A stretch of 64,000 nt of DNA from Salinicoccus sesuvii (GTDB lineage Bacteria > Bacillota > Bacilli > Staphylococcales > Salinicoccaceae). A program made the translations under genes and the position numbers. The DNA lies in the NCBI RefSeq assembly GCF_042648145.1, contig NZ_JBHRWV010000002.1, positions 1-64,000 on the forward strand, written 5' to 3'. The notes under the pieces are model-generated. The model made no database searches, had not been told where the DNA came from, and worked only from the letters and a program-made list of their open reading frames with translations. Of the stretch, positions 50,441 through 58,451 are shown one piece after another. The stretch's first letter is position 1. The number at the start of each line of letters is the position of its first letter.

Positions 50441-51981
50441 CTAGTCATTGTCCTTTTTAATTTCAACATCTAGATCTTCAGTTGCTGGTCCTTCAATCAC
50501 GTTGCCTTTGAAATTGAAGCGTGAACCGTGGCAAGGACAATCCCAAGTCTTGTCAGGTTGATTCCAGCTGAGACTGCAGCCCATATGGGTACAACGATTG
50601 TCGACTACGTAATATTCATTGTTTTCCTCATCTTTATAGAGCCCCTTCTTAAGCATTCCATCTTTCACAACTGCTCCTTCACCGGCTGACAACTCTACAT
50701 CATCGATATTCGGATAGTTTTTCAGCATGTTCTTTGCTTCCACACTCATGCTCTCCATCGGTGTCGTCGCGTGCTGTTTAATCTGCTGGAGTACACCTTT
50801 ATTTCTGTGCGGACTCACCATCTCATGATATCGATTATCACTTCCTTCAATTAGATCCGATATAATCATTGAGGGGAGGACAACATTCGTCATGCCATAT
50901 TTGTTAAATCCGGCGGCTACAAATCTATTATCATGTTTGGTGTCAAAGCATCCAATAAATGGCAATGAATCTGCTGTCATCGAATCCTGGGCTCTGTATG
51001 CATAGAAACGCTCTTCGTTTATTGTCTTCTGGTCGGCATAGAGTCTAAGTTTTTCGAGTTGATCAATCATATCTTTTTCCATGTAAGACATGTGGCCCAT
51101 GCCGCCGAATAGGAGGGTGGGGTGTTCATTATCCCTCCCAATTATATGCCGTGTCGTCAAACTTGGGCCATCATGACCACTAAGAGAAACGTTTTCGGGC
51201 GGCGGGGTGGAGGTAGTGACTACCAAGCCGTAGGAGCGACTGATTTTAAAACTATTAAAGTAGAACCCTTGATAATCAAGGAAAGGGAAATGGGTGGCAA
51301 TAATGATGTTCTTGAAGTGTATGTTATTTCCATCATTTGTAGTCAGCATATCACCATCCAATGATTTCCCACGCGTATGTTCGTAGATTGTGACACCTTT
51401 CTCCTCGAGCACTTCAAGTATGCCCTTCAGATATTTAAGTGGGTGGAACTCTGCCTGGTTGCGCATGACTAGCTCGGCCGACGTTTCAAAAGGAAGGTCT
51501 ATGCCTTGTTTCAGCAACGTACCGTCTATGCCGAGTGTCTGATAGGCCTCTGCTTCCGTCTCAAGTTCACTGATAGAAGTTTCTTCTTCTACGTATATTA
51601 CGCCATCAACCCTCCGGAAGTCTCCATCTAGATTATGTTTCTTACCGATAGCTTCTAATTCTTCAATTGCTGCCATCTGGGAATCATAGTACAGGCGTGC
51701 CGTCTCTTTATCTTTCTGTTTGATGAGCTGGCTATAGAGTAGGCCTTGCTGGGCCGTGATGCGTGCAGTCGTATTGGCTGTTGTACCGCCGAGCACGTAG
51801 TCTGTATCAATTACAGTAACTTTATGGCCCCTCATGGCAAGCTGGTAGGCGTTCATTAATCCGGCGATTCCAGCCCGACAACCAGGATTTCGGTTTCTAC
51901 ATCGTTTTCGAGCTTTGGATAGGAAGGCAGTTCTACAGTATCAGACCATAGGGAAATATTATCATGCTTGAATTCAGTCAT
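50441..51981 (-). pseudogene. YhfW-like FAD oxidoreductase with C-terminal Rieske domain, frameshifted
   Basis: Read from ATG 51981, the protein begins TEFKHDNISLWSDTVELP and runs through 'VETEILVVG' before a frameshift at about 51873-51877. Removing the shift restores a normal FAD motif (VVGAGIAGL) and joins a 471-residue ORF (start 51856). It has a DAO-type FAD domain (residues 1-340 of the remainder) and a Rieske 2Fe-2S domain with CTHMGC and CPCHG near the C-terminus, as in Bacillus YhfW. One base is missing from a GGG run in the FAD-loop codons. Either a recent pseudogene or a sequencing error; a truncated protein from 51856 would lack the FAD loop. Confidence 0.8.
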
Positions 51982-52110
51982 TAAGGAATCCTCCTTGAGT
52001 GTTTTATCTCCTTTACCCTAAATGAAATATTTATATTTAGAAAACATATATTTAAAACCGTTCAAATTAATGAAAGTGTAAATTTTACGTAATAAAATCA
52101 TTAAAAGCGC

Positions 52111-52139
52111 TTGAAAATACATCTTGGAAAGTATAGTAT
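52111..52139 (+). promoter_or_regulatory. promoter of the second tRNA array
   Basis: TTGAAA (52111) with TATAGT or TAGTAT at 52132-52139 (15-17 nt spacer), 40 nt before tRNA-fMet. Confidence 0.6.
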
Positions 52140-52176
52140 ATATATCAGGCGTTGAAAAAGACGTAAATAATATTAG

Positions 52177-52250
52177 CGCGGGATAGAGCAGTCTGGAAGC
52201 TCGTCGGGCTCATAACCCGGAGGTCGGTGGTTCAAATCCACCTCCCGCAA
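52177..52250 (+). tRNA. tRNA-fMet (CAT), copy 2
   Basis: Identical to 1318-1391; heads the second array. Confidence 0.96.
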
Positions 52251-52263
52251 TTTTTTACATATA

Positions 52264-52339
52264 GGTCCCGTGGTGTAGCGGTTAACATGCCTGCCTGTCA
52301 CGCAGGAGATCGCGGGTTCGATTCCCGTCGGGACCGCCA
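52264..52339 (+). tRNA. tRNA-Asp (GTC), copy 2
   Basis: Identical to 1409-1484, CCA encoded. Confidence 0.97.
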
Positions 52340-52366
52340 TTTTTGTTATTACATAAGTTTTAATTA

Positions 52367-52439
52367 GGTTCAGTAGCTCAGTTGGTAGAGCATGTGATTG
52401 AAGCTCACAGTGTCGGCGGTTCGATTCCGTCCTGAACCA
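52367..52439 (+). tRNA. tRNA-Phe (GAA), copy 2
   Basis: Same body as 1499-1571; CCA not encoded here. Confidence 0.97.
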
Positions 52440-52450
52440 CTCTTTATTAC

Positions 52451-52524
52451 GGCGGTTGTGGTGAAGTGGTTAACACACCGGATTGTGGTTCCGGCATTCG
52501 TGGGTTCGATCCCCATCAGCCGCC
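52451..52524 (+). tRNA. tRNA-His (GTG), copy 2
   Basis: Same body as the first copy with G(-1)/C73; CCA not encoded. Confidence 0.95.
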
Positions 52525-52537
52525 CTTACTTTATTAA

Positions 52538-52611
52538 GCGGGTGTAGTTAAATGGTATAACCTCAGCCTTCCAAGCTGATGTCGTCGGTTCGATTCCGAT
52601 CACCCGCTCCA
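52538..52611 (+). tRNA. tRNA-Gly (TCC)
   Basis: Acceptor gcgggtg/cacccgc, intact D-loop GG (atggtat), anticodon TCC, CCA encoded. A normal translational tRNA-Gly. Confidence 0.96.
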
Positions 52612-52621
52612 TCTTTATGAT

Positions 52622-52696
52622 TCCACAGTAGCTCAGTGGTAGAGCTATCGGCTGTTAACCGATCGGTCGTAGGTTCGAATCCTACCTGTGGAGCCA
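52622..52696 (+). tRNA. tRNA-Asn (GTT), copy 2
   Basis: Identical to 47211-47285, CCA encoded. Confidence 0.97.
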
Positions 52697-52697
52697 T

Positions 52698-52769
52698 GGC
52701 CCGTTGGTCAAGCGGTTAAGACACCGCCCTTTCACGGCGGTAACACGGGTTCGAGTCCCGTACGGGTCA
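52698..52769 (+). tRNA. tRNA-Glu (TTC)
   Basis: Acceptor ggcccgt/acgggtc (one G-T pair), anticodon TTC; CCA not encoded. Confidence 0.96.
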
Positions 52770-52809
52770 TACCTCAGAAGTGAGCATGCTCACTTCTGTT
52801 TTAAATCAT

Positions 52810-52897
52810 GGACAGTTGGCCGAGCGGCTTAAGGCGCACGCCTGGAACGCGTGTATACGGTAACCCCGTATCGAGGGTTCGAATCCCTCACTGTCCG
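52810..52897 (+). tRNA. tRNA-Ser (GGA), prophage integration site
   Basis: Class II tRNA, acceptor ggacagt/actgtcc, discriminator G, anticodon GGA. The prophage integrase gene starts its 3' end 59 nt downstream, so the 3' end of this tRNA is the likely attachment core. Confidence 0.96.
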
Positions 52898-52904
52898 TAA
52901 TCAC

Positions 52905-52951
52905 CCCTTGAAACCATGCGGTTTTGAGGGGTTTTGTGCCTTTTTTGTGCC
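52905..52951. other. prophage left attachment region (attL candidate) with hairpin and direct repeats
   Basis: Just after tRNA-Ser(GGA) an imperfect hairpin (ccccttgaaacc/ggttttgagggg) is followed by two direct copies of ttttgtgcc (52932-52940 and 52943-52951), 11 nt apart. Paired ggcacaaa repeats between a tRNA 3' end and an integrase are typical arm-type integrase binding sites. The core and the matching attR must lie in the tRNA 3' end and beyond the window. Confidence 0.6.
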
Positions 52952-52955
52952 ATTT

Positions 52956-53981
52956 TTAATTCGCTTCTAAATATTCCACCATCTTTTTATCATCCTCAAG
53001 CTCTCTTTCTTCAAGCAGATGTGCATAAACTTTCTGTGTAATCTCCACATTCGCGTGTCCCAATCTTTTACTCATGGTCGATAGCATAATGCCCTGGTCC
53101 AACATAATAGAGCAGAACGTGTGCCTCAATCCATGCAACGTAATCCACTTATCTTCCGGAATACCAATTTGTTTTTGTGCGTGCCTCAATGCTTTTTGAG
53201 CTGCAGTATGCGAGATGGAGAAGGGCGACCCTGTAATTTTAATTGGATGCCGATCCAGGCGCTGCTTGATGAAGACAATATCTTTCTTACTGGCCGGGAC
53301 GAGACGATCTGCAGTGTCACTTTTAGTTCCTGGTAAATGAATCCTGTTATCCATCCGAAGATCTGTGTATTTCATATCGGCCACTTCGCTGAAACGTGCA
53401 CCAGTAATCATTAGCACATAAATTACTAAATAAGACGTATCGTCTTTCGTTTTTACATAATCTTTTAGTTTTTCAAAGTGCGTGCGACTGAGATACTTAG
53501 AATCTTCACTGGCGGTCGGTTTCTTTCCTTTTGCTACTGCGCCCTTAGCGGGGTTCCTGGCAATAATACCTTCATCATGTGCATGGTTGAAGGCAGCCTT
53601 TAAACAGTTGTTCAGTTTACGCGTAGATTCTTGAGTTCGCTTTGCTCCATACTTATTCAGCAGCCGTTGATAATCATTCTTTCTAACATCTTTAAGTTGC
53701 TTGTGCTCTCCAAACTCTTCAGTGAATATATTCAATGCATTGATATACCATTTGTAAGAACTTTTACTTATATGAGGGCGTTTATGGACATTCACCCATT
53801 CCATATAAAAATCTTTAAAAATAAGAGAGTGATCTAACTGCAGTCCTTGTTCGTAATCGTTTAGCAACTTACGTGCTGCAGCTGTCGCATCTTTCTTTGT
53901 GCTAAACCCGCTTTTCCTCTTACGCTTGTCGTCCACATGAATGTCGTAAGCCCACTTATTATCTCTTTTGTAAATTCTCAC
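52956..53981 (-). CDS. int: tyrosine recombinase, phage integrase
   Basis: 341 residues. An N-terminal arm-binding domain (YKRDNKWAYDIHVDDKRKRK), a SAM-like core-binding domain (residues 60-150) and the catalytic domain. Residues visible: Arg in ITGARFSEV, His-x-x-Arg in LHGLRHTF, His in LGHANVEI and the nucleophile Tyr in KVYAHLL. It integrates the prophage at the tRNA-Ser(GGA) 3' end; its own 3' end sits against the attachment region, as usual. Start ATG 53981 with ggagg-like site. Confidence 0.95.
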   Translation of the reverse strand: MRIYKRDNKWAYDIHVDDKRKRKSGFSTKKDATAAARKLLNDYEQGLQLDHSLIFKDFYMEWVNVHKRPHISKSSYKWYINALNIFTEEFGEHKQLKDVRKNDYQRLLNKYGAKRTQESTRKLNNCLKAAFNHAHDEGIIARNPAKGAVAKGKKPTASEDSKYLSRTHFEKLKDYVKTKDDTSYLVIYVLMITGARFSEVADMKYTDLRMDNRIHLPGTKSDTADRLVPASKKDIVFIKQRLDRHPIKITGSPFSISHTAAQKALRHAQKQIGIPEDKWITLHGLRHTFCSIMLDQGIMLSTMSKRLGHANVEITQKVYAHLLEERELEDDKKMVEYLEAN

Positions 53982-54011
53982 GTGTTCCCTCCAATTATAT
54001 AGCTAGTTAAA

Positions 54012-54953
54012 TCATCTCCAAATAATCCTAGCATCCAACATAATATCTTGAAAATTGTTTGGTAAGTTAGAAACTTTAAGTATGATATCAATGAATTTTT
54101 GATTGTCCACTACCTCATAATCCTCGAAAAGGGAGAATAGTTCTGTTAGAAATTTATCTTGTTGCTCTATAGATTTTGTTAATATCATAATTGAGTAAAA
54201 TAGGGCTAGCAAATCTGATTCTCCAATACCTTTCTTAAACTGCTCTATTGAGACATATCTAGTTTTAGATAACTTTTGGCAATCGTTATAATTCAGCTTT
54301 TTCTTGACCTTATGATTAATTAACCTATTTCCATGAGCTAATTTATTGCGATATTGTCTCAAAAACTCAATGTTATCAATAAAGATTCTTTTCTTATCGT
54401 CTATTTTAAATCCCTTAGTATTAGTGATCATTTCGTTAGCAACTCTGTCTTTTATATCGGCTTTAGAGATAGTATAAATTTTAATAGAGTTGCCAAACGG
54501 CAGGCTTTTAAGAAATATCCAAGGAGGAAAATCTATTCCTTGCTTTTCACTCGTATAAGAAGACATAGGTTTTTCATTAAAATTAATTTTATTAACTGCT
54601 TTAGATAAGTTTGACTTAGCTGAACCTTTGTAATTTTTCACGTTCAAGTACTGTCTCACACTTTCTCCAATTTCTTCAGATAAGGCTTTAGACAATACGT
54701 GTTTGTAGTGAGTTTCGATTAAGAGAATATATTTTAGTACTATGCTTTTTAAAGCTTGATCAAATTGAAACAGATTATAAAAGTATTCGAATTCTTTTTC
54801 ATTATCTTTGAGCAAGTCCCTATACGCGTTAATAACGTTATAGTAGCCGTATGTGTCAATGATGAATCTAGCAGTTTTTTCATCCTTCACGTTTATTTTA
54901 TTCTCTGGAATGAGAGAGTCAAAAATATCTGATGTATCTTTAAATTTGCCCAT
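54012..54953 (-). CDS. Abi_2 (AbiD/AbiF) family abortive-infection protein
   Basis: 313 residues. The Abi_2 domain has 'FIIDTYGYYNVINAYRDLL' near residue 30 and a RN-x3-AH motif (Arg202-Asn-Lys-Leu-Ala-His207, RQYRNKLAHGNRL) typical of HEPN ribonuclease folds. In lactococci the AbiD/AbiF relatives stop phage growth in infected cells. It sits in the lysogeny region between integrase and repressor, on the repressor strand, the usual place for cargo that protects the lysogen from other phages. The mechanism here is unproven. The AT-rich composition relative to flanking genes suggests separate acquisition (my impression, not counted). ATG 54953. Confidence 0.85.
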   Translation of the reverse strand: MGKFKDTSDIFDSLIPENKINVKDEKTARFIIDTYGYYNVINAYRDLLKDNEKEFEYFYNLFQFDQALKSIVLKYILLIETHYKHVLSKALSEEIGESVRQYLNVKNYKGSAKSNLSKAVNKINFNEKPMSSYTSEKQGIDFPPWIFLKSLPFGNSIKIYTISKADIKDRVANEMITNTKGFKIDDKKRIFIDNIEFLRQYRNKLAHGNRLINHKVKKKLNYNDCQKLSKTRYVSIEQFKKGIGESDLLALFYSIMILTKSIEQQDKFLTELFSLFEDYEVVDNQKFIDIILKVSNLPNNFQDIMLDARIIWR

Positions 54954-54972
54954 TTTTTCCTCCAGAAAATGA

Positions 54973-55012
54973 GATAACCCCGAAAGCTACTAGATTACAG
55001 TAACCTTCGGGG
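54973..55012. terminator. hairpin between the Abi_2 gene and the upstream lysogeny genes
   Basis: Arms accccgaa...ttcggggt around a loop of about 20 nt. It is followed by a ggtcgac direct repeat (55018-55034). It probably separates the transcript at 55064 from the Abi_2 gene. Confidence 0.6.
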
Positions 55013-55063
55013 TCCCCAGGTCGACTTGGGTCGACTATTTCGATTACTTTTATACTAACATAT

Positions 55064-55477
55064 TTATTTTTCAATGACAACTGGATCACCAACTTTTATT
55101 ACATTATTACTACCAAGATCTACAGGTTCAATAGAGTCAATATTTAATCTCTTCTTAACTTCTTTAGTCTCATTAAAGTTATTAAGGATTCCGTAAGCTT
55201 TTTTGTTGGCCATTGTCATCGAGTCAAGTGTGGAATAAGAGGTTTCAGTTAGTGTTGTACAAATACTAAATTCGTCATAAACTCGTTCGACTATTAGTTC
55301 TTGTTTTATGCGTGGCAGTTGTCCTAAGTCTTTTCCGCTATATGGGTTGTTAATAGTTATTCCGCTTTGATCCAATATTTTCACGGTGTCACCCTTGCGG
55401 ATACCATCTAACTCACCACCAGATATAACAAGTGTATAATTATCGATAATTTTCGCTACTCCATATTCGTATTCCAT
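55064..55477 (-). CDS. unrecognised lysogeny-region protein
   Basis: 137 residues, predicted beta-rich. The N-terminal part ('VAKIIDNYTLVISGGELDGIRKGDTVKI') has the look of a small beta-barrel domain seen in cell-wall- and flagella-associated proteins, and a similar 'GSNNVIKVGDPVVIEK' element ends the protein. No phage family recognised. It lies between the Abi_2 gene and the ImmA protease on the same strand, 15 nt from a good Shine-Dalgarno (aaagggag). It may be an accessory of either; I do not assign a function. Confidence 0.5.
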   Translation of the reverse strand: MEYEYGVAKIIDNYTLVISGGELDGIRKGDTVKILDQSGITINNPYSGKDLGQLPRIKQELIVERVYDEFSICTTLTETSYSTLDSMTMANKKAYGILNNFNETKEVKKRLNIDSIEPVDLGSNNVIKVGDPVVIEK

Positions 55478-55619
55478 ATTAATGACTCCCTTTCATGTTA
55501 AAATAATTTTGAAAGGCTACAGCTTTTCATTAACCACTCAGTCTTGGCGGGCAAGGTGGTTATTTTTATTTAAAAATTTCCTCGCACTAATCTTTTGTCC
55601 CAAAAAATATCAACTTTAA

Positions 55620-56249
55620 TCAGACTTTTAAAGCGTGCATAGCCTCACGAAGTTCTGATCTTCTTACCTCATCATGAGTTCTACAATCTTTATAATTATT
55701 AAAAACGATAATTGCATCATCGTTGTGAAGACCGTGTTCTTTTTTTAATACATTGATTAACCTCCATTTAATTACATCAACAGAGACATTGGAGTAGTAT
55801 TTTATGTTGTAGAGTGTATAACCTGAAAGCACTTGATTTTTCAACGCAATATCTGGTATTAAAAATTGTGCAGCAAACTGATTTGCCTCTACTTCAATTT
55901 TATTTCTACTTTTAAAAGAAGTTGTTTTGCTAGTGTCTATCTCAGGCTTAATACCATTATCAATGTGCAGTACTATATGAGCAATCTCATGAGCGTACGT
56001 AAAATTAATCATCCCCGTCGGGATTTTAGGGTTAATCATGACCGATAGACCTAATTCATCTTTCTGAGTCATACCAGAAATTCTAGTATTCATAGGAAAG
56101 TTTATGACTTCGCAGTCGAAGTGATCAAAAATTTCTTTAAAGTAATTAGAGGCTTTGAAAAACTTAACGTCTAATTCGTCTCTTTTTATTAATTTTCTTG
56201 CGAGACTCTCGGCTGTAATTATATGAAGAGGTGTTTCGAGGCTTATCAT
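55620..56249 (-). CDS. ImmA/IrrE-type metallopeptidase
   Basis: 209 residues. The zincin motif is His87-Glu88-Ile-Ala-His91 in 'YAHEIAHIVLH'. Members such as ImmA of ICEBs1 cleave their cognate repressor (ImmR) when induced by DNA damage or peptide signals. It overlaps the repressor gene by 4 nt (ATGA), so the two are translationally coupled. This arrangement suggests SOS-independent or protease-controlled prophage induction. ATG 56249. Confidence 0.88.
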   Translation of the reverse strand: MISLETPLHIITAESLARKLIKRDELDVKFFKASNYFKEIFDHFDCEVINFPMNTRISGMTQKDELGLSVMINPKIPTGMINFTYAHEIAHIVLHIDNGIKPEIDTSKTTSFKSRNKIEVEANQFAAQFLIPDIALKNQVLSGYTLYNIKYYSNVSVDVIKWRLINVLKKEHGLHNDDAIIVFNNYKDCRTHDEVRRSELREAMHALKV

Positions 56250-56608
56250 TTACGTCTCCTTTTCAATCTGTCTGCTCTAATTTTCAGATAGTCTTCCAAC
56301 TCATCCTTAATCTCACTTGCTTCTTCGCTTTCTAATTCGTATTCATTCAATAATGATCGGAAAAATGCACTATCAGGATTAATTTTATGGTCAATAAAAG
56401 TTTGTTCTTCTTTTTTTAATTCTCTGCCTAATAGATAATCAATAGATACGTCGAAGTAATCAGCAACTTTAGAAACCTTATCTATCCCAGGCTTCTGTTT
56501 CCCCCATTTTGAGATTTGCCCGTTAGATAGCTCAATCCGCCTTTCTAGTTCAGCTACAGTAATTCCTTGATTACTACATAAATTCCTAATTCTTTGTACG
56601 ATATTCAT
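56246..56608 (-). CDS. XRE-family phage repressor (ImmR/cI-like)
   Basis: 120 residues. An N-terminal XRE helix-turn-helix (RIRNLCSNQGITVAELERRI, then 'SNGQISKWGKQKPGIDKVSKVA') and a short helical C-terminus. There is no RecA-cleavable LexA-type domain, which fits cleavage by the coupled ImmA-type protease. ATG 56608 follows aaggagat; a start six codons earlier has no site. It is divergent from the cro-like gene and faces an operator region with repeated ATTGGATAA half-sites. Confidence 0.9.
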   Translation of the reverse strand: MNIVQRIRNLCSNQGITVAELERRIELSNGQISKWGKQKPGIDKVSKVADYFDVSIDYLLGRELKKEEQTFIDHKINPDSAFFRSLLNEYELESEEASEIKDELEDYLKIRADRLKRRRK

Positions 56609-56631
56609 ATTGATCTCCTTCAACAAAATAT

Positions 56632-56678
56632 ATTATTGGATAATTATATTTGACAAATATCCAATAGGATAATATACT
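56632..56678. promoter_or_regulatory. prophage operator with divergent promoters (PR side)
   Basis: A rightward promoter TTGACA (56650-56655)-N17-TATACT (56673-56678) has a palindrome TATCC-aata-GGATA (56658-56671) inside its spacer, and another half-site ATTGGATAAT at 56635. The repressor-side promoter lies in the same stretch on the minus strand. Binding here would silence the early region. Confidence 0.75.
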
Positions 56679-56807
56679 TTGGTTAGCTTAGTTGAATGGC
56701 AACAGATAGTGCCATTGTTATTAGTTTAATAAACCACGTTCCCCAACGTATTACAAATAGTATAGGTCTATTTGTATGCTTATTTAACTATGCTTTAAAA
56801 ATATCAT

Positions 56808-56838
56808 ATTGGATAAAATAAATCAATAATTATCCAAA
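56808..56838. promoter_or_regulatory. second operator near the cro start
   Basis: Half-sites ATTGGATAA (56808) and TTATCCAA (56830) form an inverted repeat with about 15 nt between arms, ending 25 nt before the cro-like start codon. They match the half-sites of the upstream operator. Confidence 0.65.
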
Positions 56839-56862
56839 AAGTATTTTAAAAGGAGGTAGGAC

Positions 56863-57075
56863 ATGGATATTGCAAAAGTGTACGCACAACTAGACTTTCA
56901 TAAGAAGGTTAAGATCGCGTTGATTATTCGAGACAAAACTGCTAAGTCTCTTGCTAATGAAATGGATATTTCAGTTGGTCATTTAAACGACATTCTCAAA
57001 GGACATCGCAAATCAATTAAGCGTAGAAAACAAATTGTAGAGATCTTGAAAATGGATGAAGGGGTGTACATGTGA
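56863..57075 (+). CDS. Cro-like XRE regulator
   Basis: 70 residues, a single helix-turn-helix (TAKSLANEMDISVGHLNDIL). By position it is the first gene of the rightward early operon and the Cro analogue that opposes the repressor. aaaggagg precedes ATG 56863. The next gene starts at the stop codon (1-nt overlap). Confidence 0.8.
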   Translation: MDIAKVYAQLDFHKKVKIALIIRDKTAKSLANEMDISVGHLNDILKGHRKSIKRRKQIVEILKMDEGVYM

Positions 57076-57848
57076 TGAATGAATTAAAAATATTCGATTT
57101 TGAAAATCAGAACGTAAGAACTGTAGTTGTCGAAAATGTGCCTTACTTTGTAGGTAAAGATGTTGCAGATGTACTTGGATATACCAGGCCAGACAATGCA
57201 ATAAGAAAGCACGTGGACGATGAAGATAAGCTGATGCACCAAATTAGTGCATCAGGTCAAAACAGAAATATGACACTCATTAACGAATCCGGCCTATACA
57301 GTTTGATATTTTCAAGCAAGTTGGATTCTGCTAAACGTTTCAAACGATGGGTCACATCAGAAGTGCTCCCAGATATACGGAAACACGGAATGCACGCTAC
57401 ACCTCATACTGTTGAGTCGATGCTTAGTGACCCAGACACGGCCATACAATTACTGGAGAACTATAAACAGGAAAAACACCAGCGATTAATCGCAGAGCAG
57501 CGTTTAAAAGAACTTGAACCCAAAGCCACTTACTACGACATTATTTTAAAGAACAAAAGCCTCATTACAATGACTTCTATTGCTAAGGACTACGGCATGT
57601 CATCGCAAGCAATGAACAAACTATTAAACGAACTGGGTGTTCAGTATAAACAATCAAATCAATGGTTCTTATATGCCAAATACCAAGATAAAGGTTATAC
57701 GTCCTCTGAACCTGTTGAGGTCATTCACAGTGATGGTACTACTTCAATCAAGATGAATACTAAGTGGACGCAAAAGGGCAGGCTCTTCCTCTACGTTCTG
57801 CTCAAAGACAATGAACATTTGCCTATGATTGAACAGGAAGTTGGGTGA
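57075..57848 (+). CDS. phage antirepressor (BRO-N/ANT domains)
   Basis: 257 residues. BRO-N domain at the N-terminus (VPYFVGKDVADVLGYTRPDN, 'LMHQISASGQNRNMTLINESGLY'), and a KilA-C/ANT-type C-terminal domain ('LITMTSIAKDYGMSSQAMNKLL'). Antirepressors of this class bind DNA or the repressor to favour lytic growth. ATG 57075 is the start with gaaggggtg upstream; the GTG at 57072 overlaps the cro stop. Confidence 0.88.
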   Translation: MNELKIFDFENQNVRTVVVENVPYFVGKDVADVLGYTRPDNAIRKHVDDEDKLMHQISASGQNRNMTLINESGLYSLIFSSKLDSAKRFKRWVTSEVLPDIRKHGMHATPHTVESMLSDPDTAIQLLENYKQEKHQRLIAEQRLKELEPKATYYDIILKNKSLITMTSIAKDYGMSSQAMNKLLNELGVQYKQSNQWFLYAKYQDKGYTSSEPVEVIHSDGTTSIKMNTKWTQKGRLFLYVLLKDNEHLPMIEQEVG

Positions 57849-57853
57849 CTTAA

Positions 57854-58126
57854 ATGCTGTTAGACGAACAAGCCTTCCGCACACTAATTCAAGAAGCTGT
57901 GAAAGACGCACTGCCGAAGCAAGAAGAACGTGTATATCAGGAGTACGCAACCATCAATGAGTTCCTCAGCATCAGCGGTATGAGAGGGACCTGGTTCCGC
58001 GACAACGTGCTAGGGCATCCAAATTTTAAAGAATGTGTTTATCGGGCGGGCAACAAGTATTACATCCACGTCACTAAAGGATTGAAGAAATTGGAGTCGA
58101 TCCTTAGAGAACTGGAAAGAAGGTGA
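57854..58126 (+). CDS. small phage DNA-binding-like protein
   Basis: 90 residues, basic, with a helix-rich N-terminus and a central 'YATINEFLSISGMRGTWFRDNVL' that looks like a winged HTH/excisionase-type recognition motif. Function unknown. The Shine-Dalgarno is weak (gggtgac). It follows the antirepressor by 5 nt in the early operon. Confidence 0.65.
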   Translation: MLLDEQAFRTLIQEAVKDALPKQEERVYQEYATINEFLSISGMRGTWFRDNVLGHPNFKECVYRAGNKYYIHVTKGLKKLESILRELERR

Positions 58127-58131
58127 CTGTA

Positions 58132-58293
58132 ATGGACAGACTCGACTACGTACCGTTTATGCTCGCTGGTGTCCTGTTCATGCTATTTATTTCGGAAGTA
58201 CTTCAGCCGAATGGCTTGGTAGCACTCAGCTTCATTCTTGCTGTCATTACTTCGGTCATATGGCTCAACGAACGAAAGCGGCTGGAGAAATGA
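58132..58293 (+). CDS. 53-residue phage membrane peptide
   Basis: ATG 58132 with aaggtg upstream. The product has two hydrophobic segments (FMLAGVLFMLFISEVL and LVALSFILAVITSVIW) joined by a short polar turn, ending NERKRLEK. It is too short for most ORF finders. Its stop overlaps the next gene by ATGA. Function unknown. Confidence 0.7.
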   Translation: MDRLDYVPFMLAGVLFMLFISEVLQPNGLVALSFILAVITSVIWLNERKRLEK

Positions 58294-58451
58294 CACACAT
58301 CACGAACTGTCCTAAATGTCACCGGGGTCTTGGCGTTAAACCGAGCAAGCAATCGCTGATCTATTTCACAGGTTATTGCAAGACATGCAAAGCGACCTTC
58401 GAAGTCTGCAGCATGGAAGTTAAGGTCAGCAAATTAAGGGAGGTGAGATAA
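58290..58451 (+). CDS. small zinc-ribbon phage protein
   Basis: 53 residues from ATG 58290 with the ATGA overlap, preceded by ggagaa. Two CxxC knuckles (CPKC at 7 and CKTC near 32) suggest zinc binding. An earlier start at 58260 would add ten residues inside the upstream gene. Function unknown. Confidence 0.65.
   Translation: MTHITNCPKCHRGLGVKPSKQSLIYFTGYCKTCKATFEVCSMEVKVSKLREVR

Noticed and set aside
55521..55560. taaccac/gtggtta hairpin as a terminator
   Set aside because: The T-run is on the plus strand while the surrounding genes run on the minus strand; its role is unclear.
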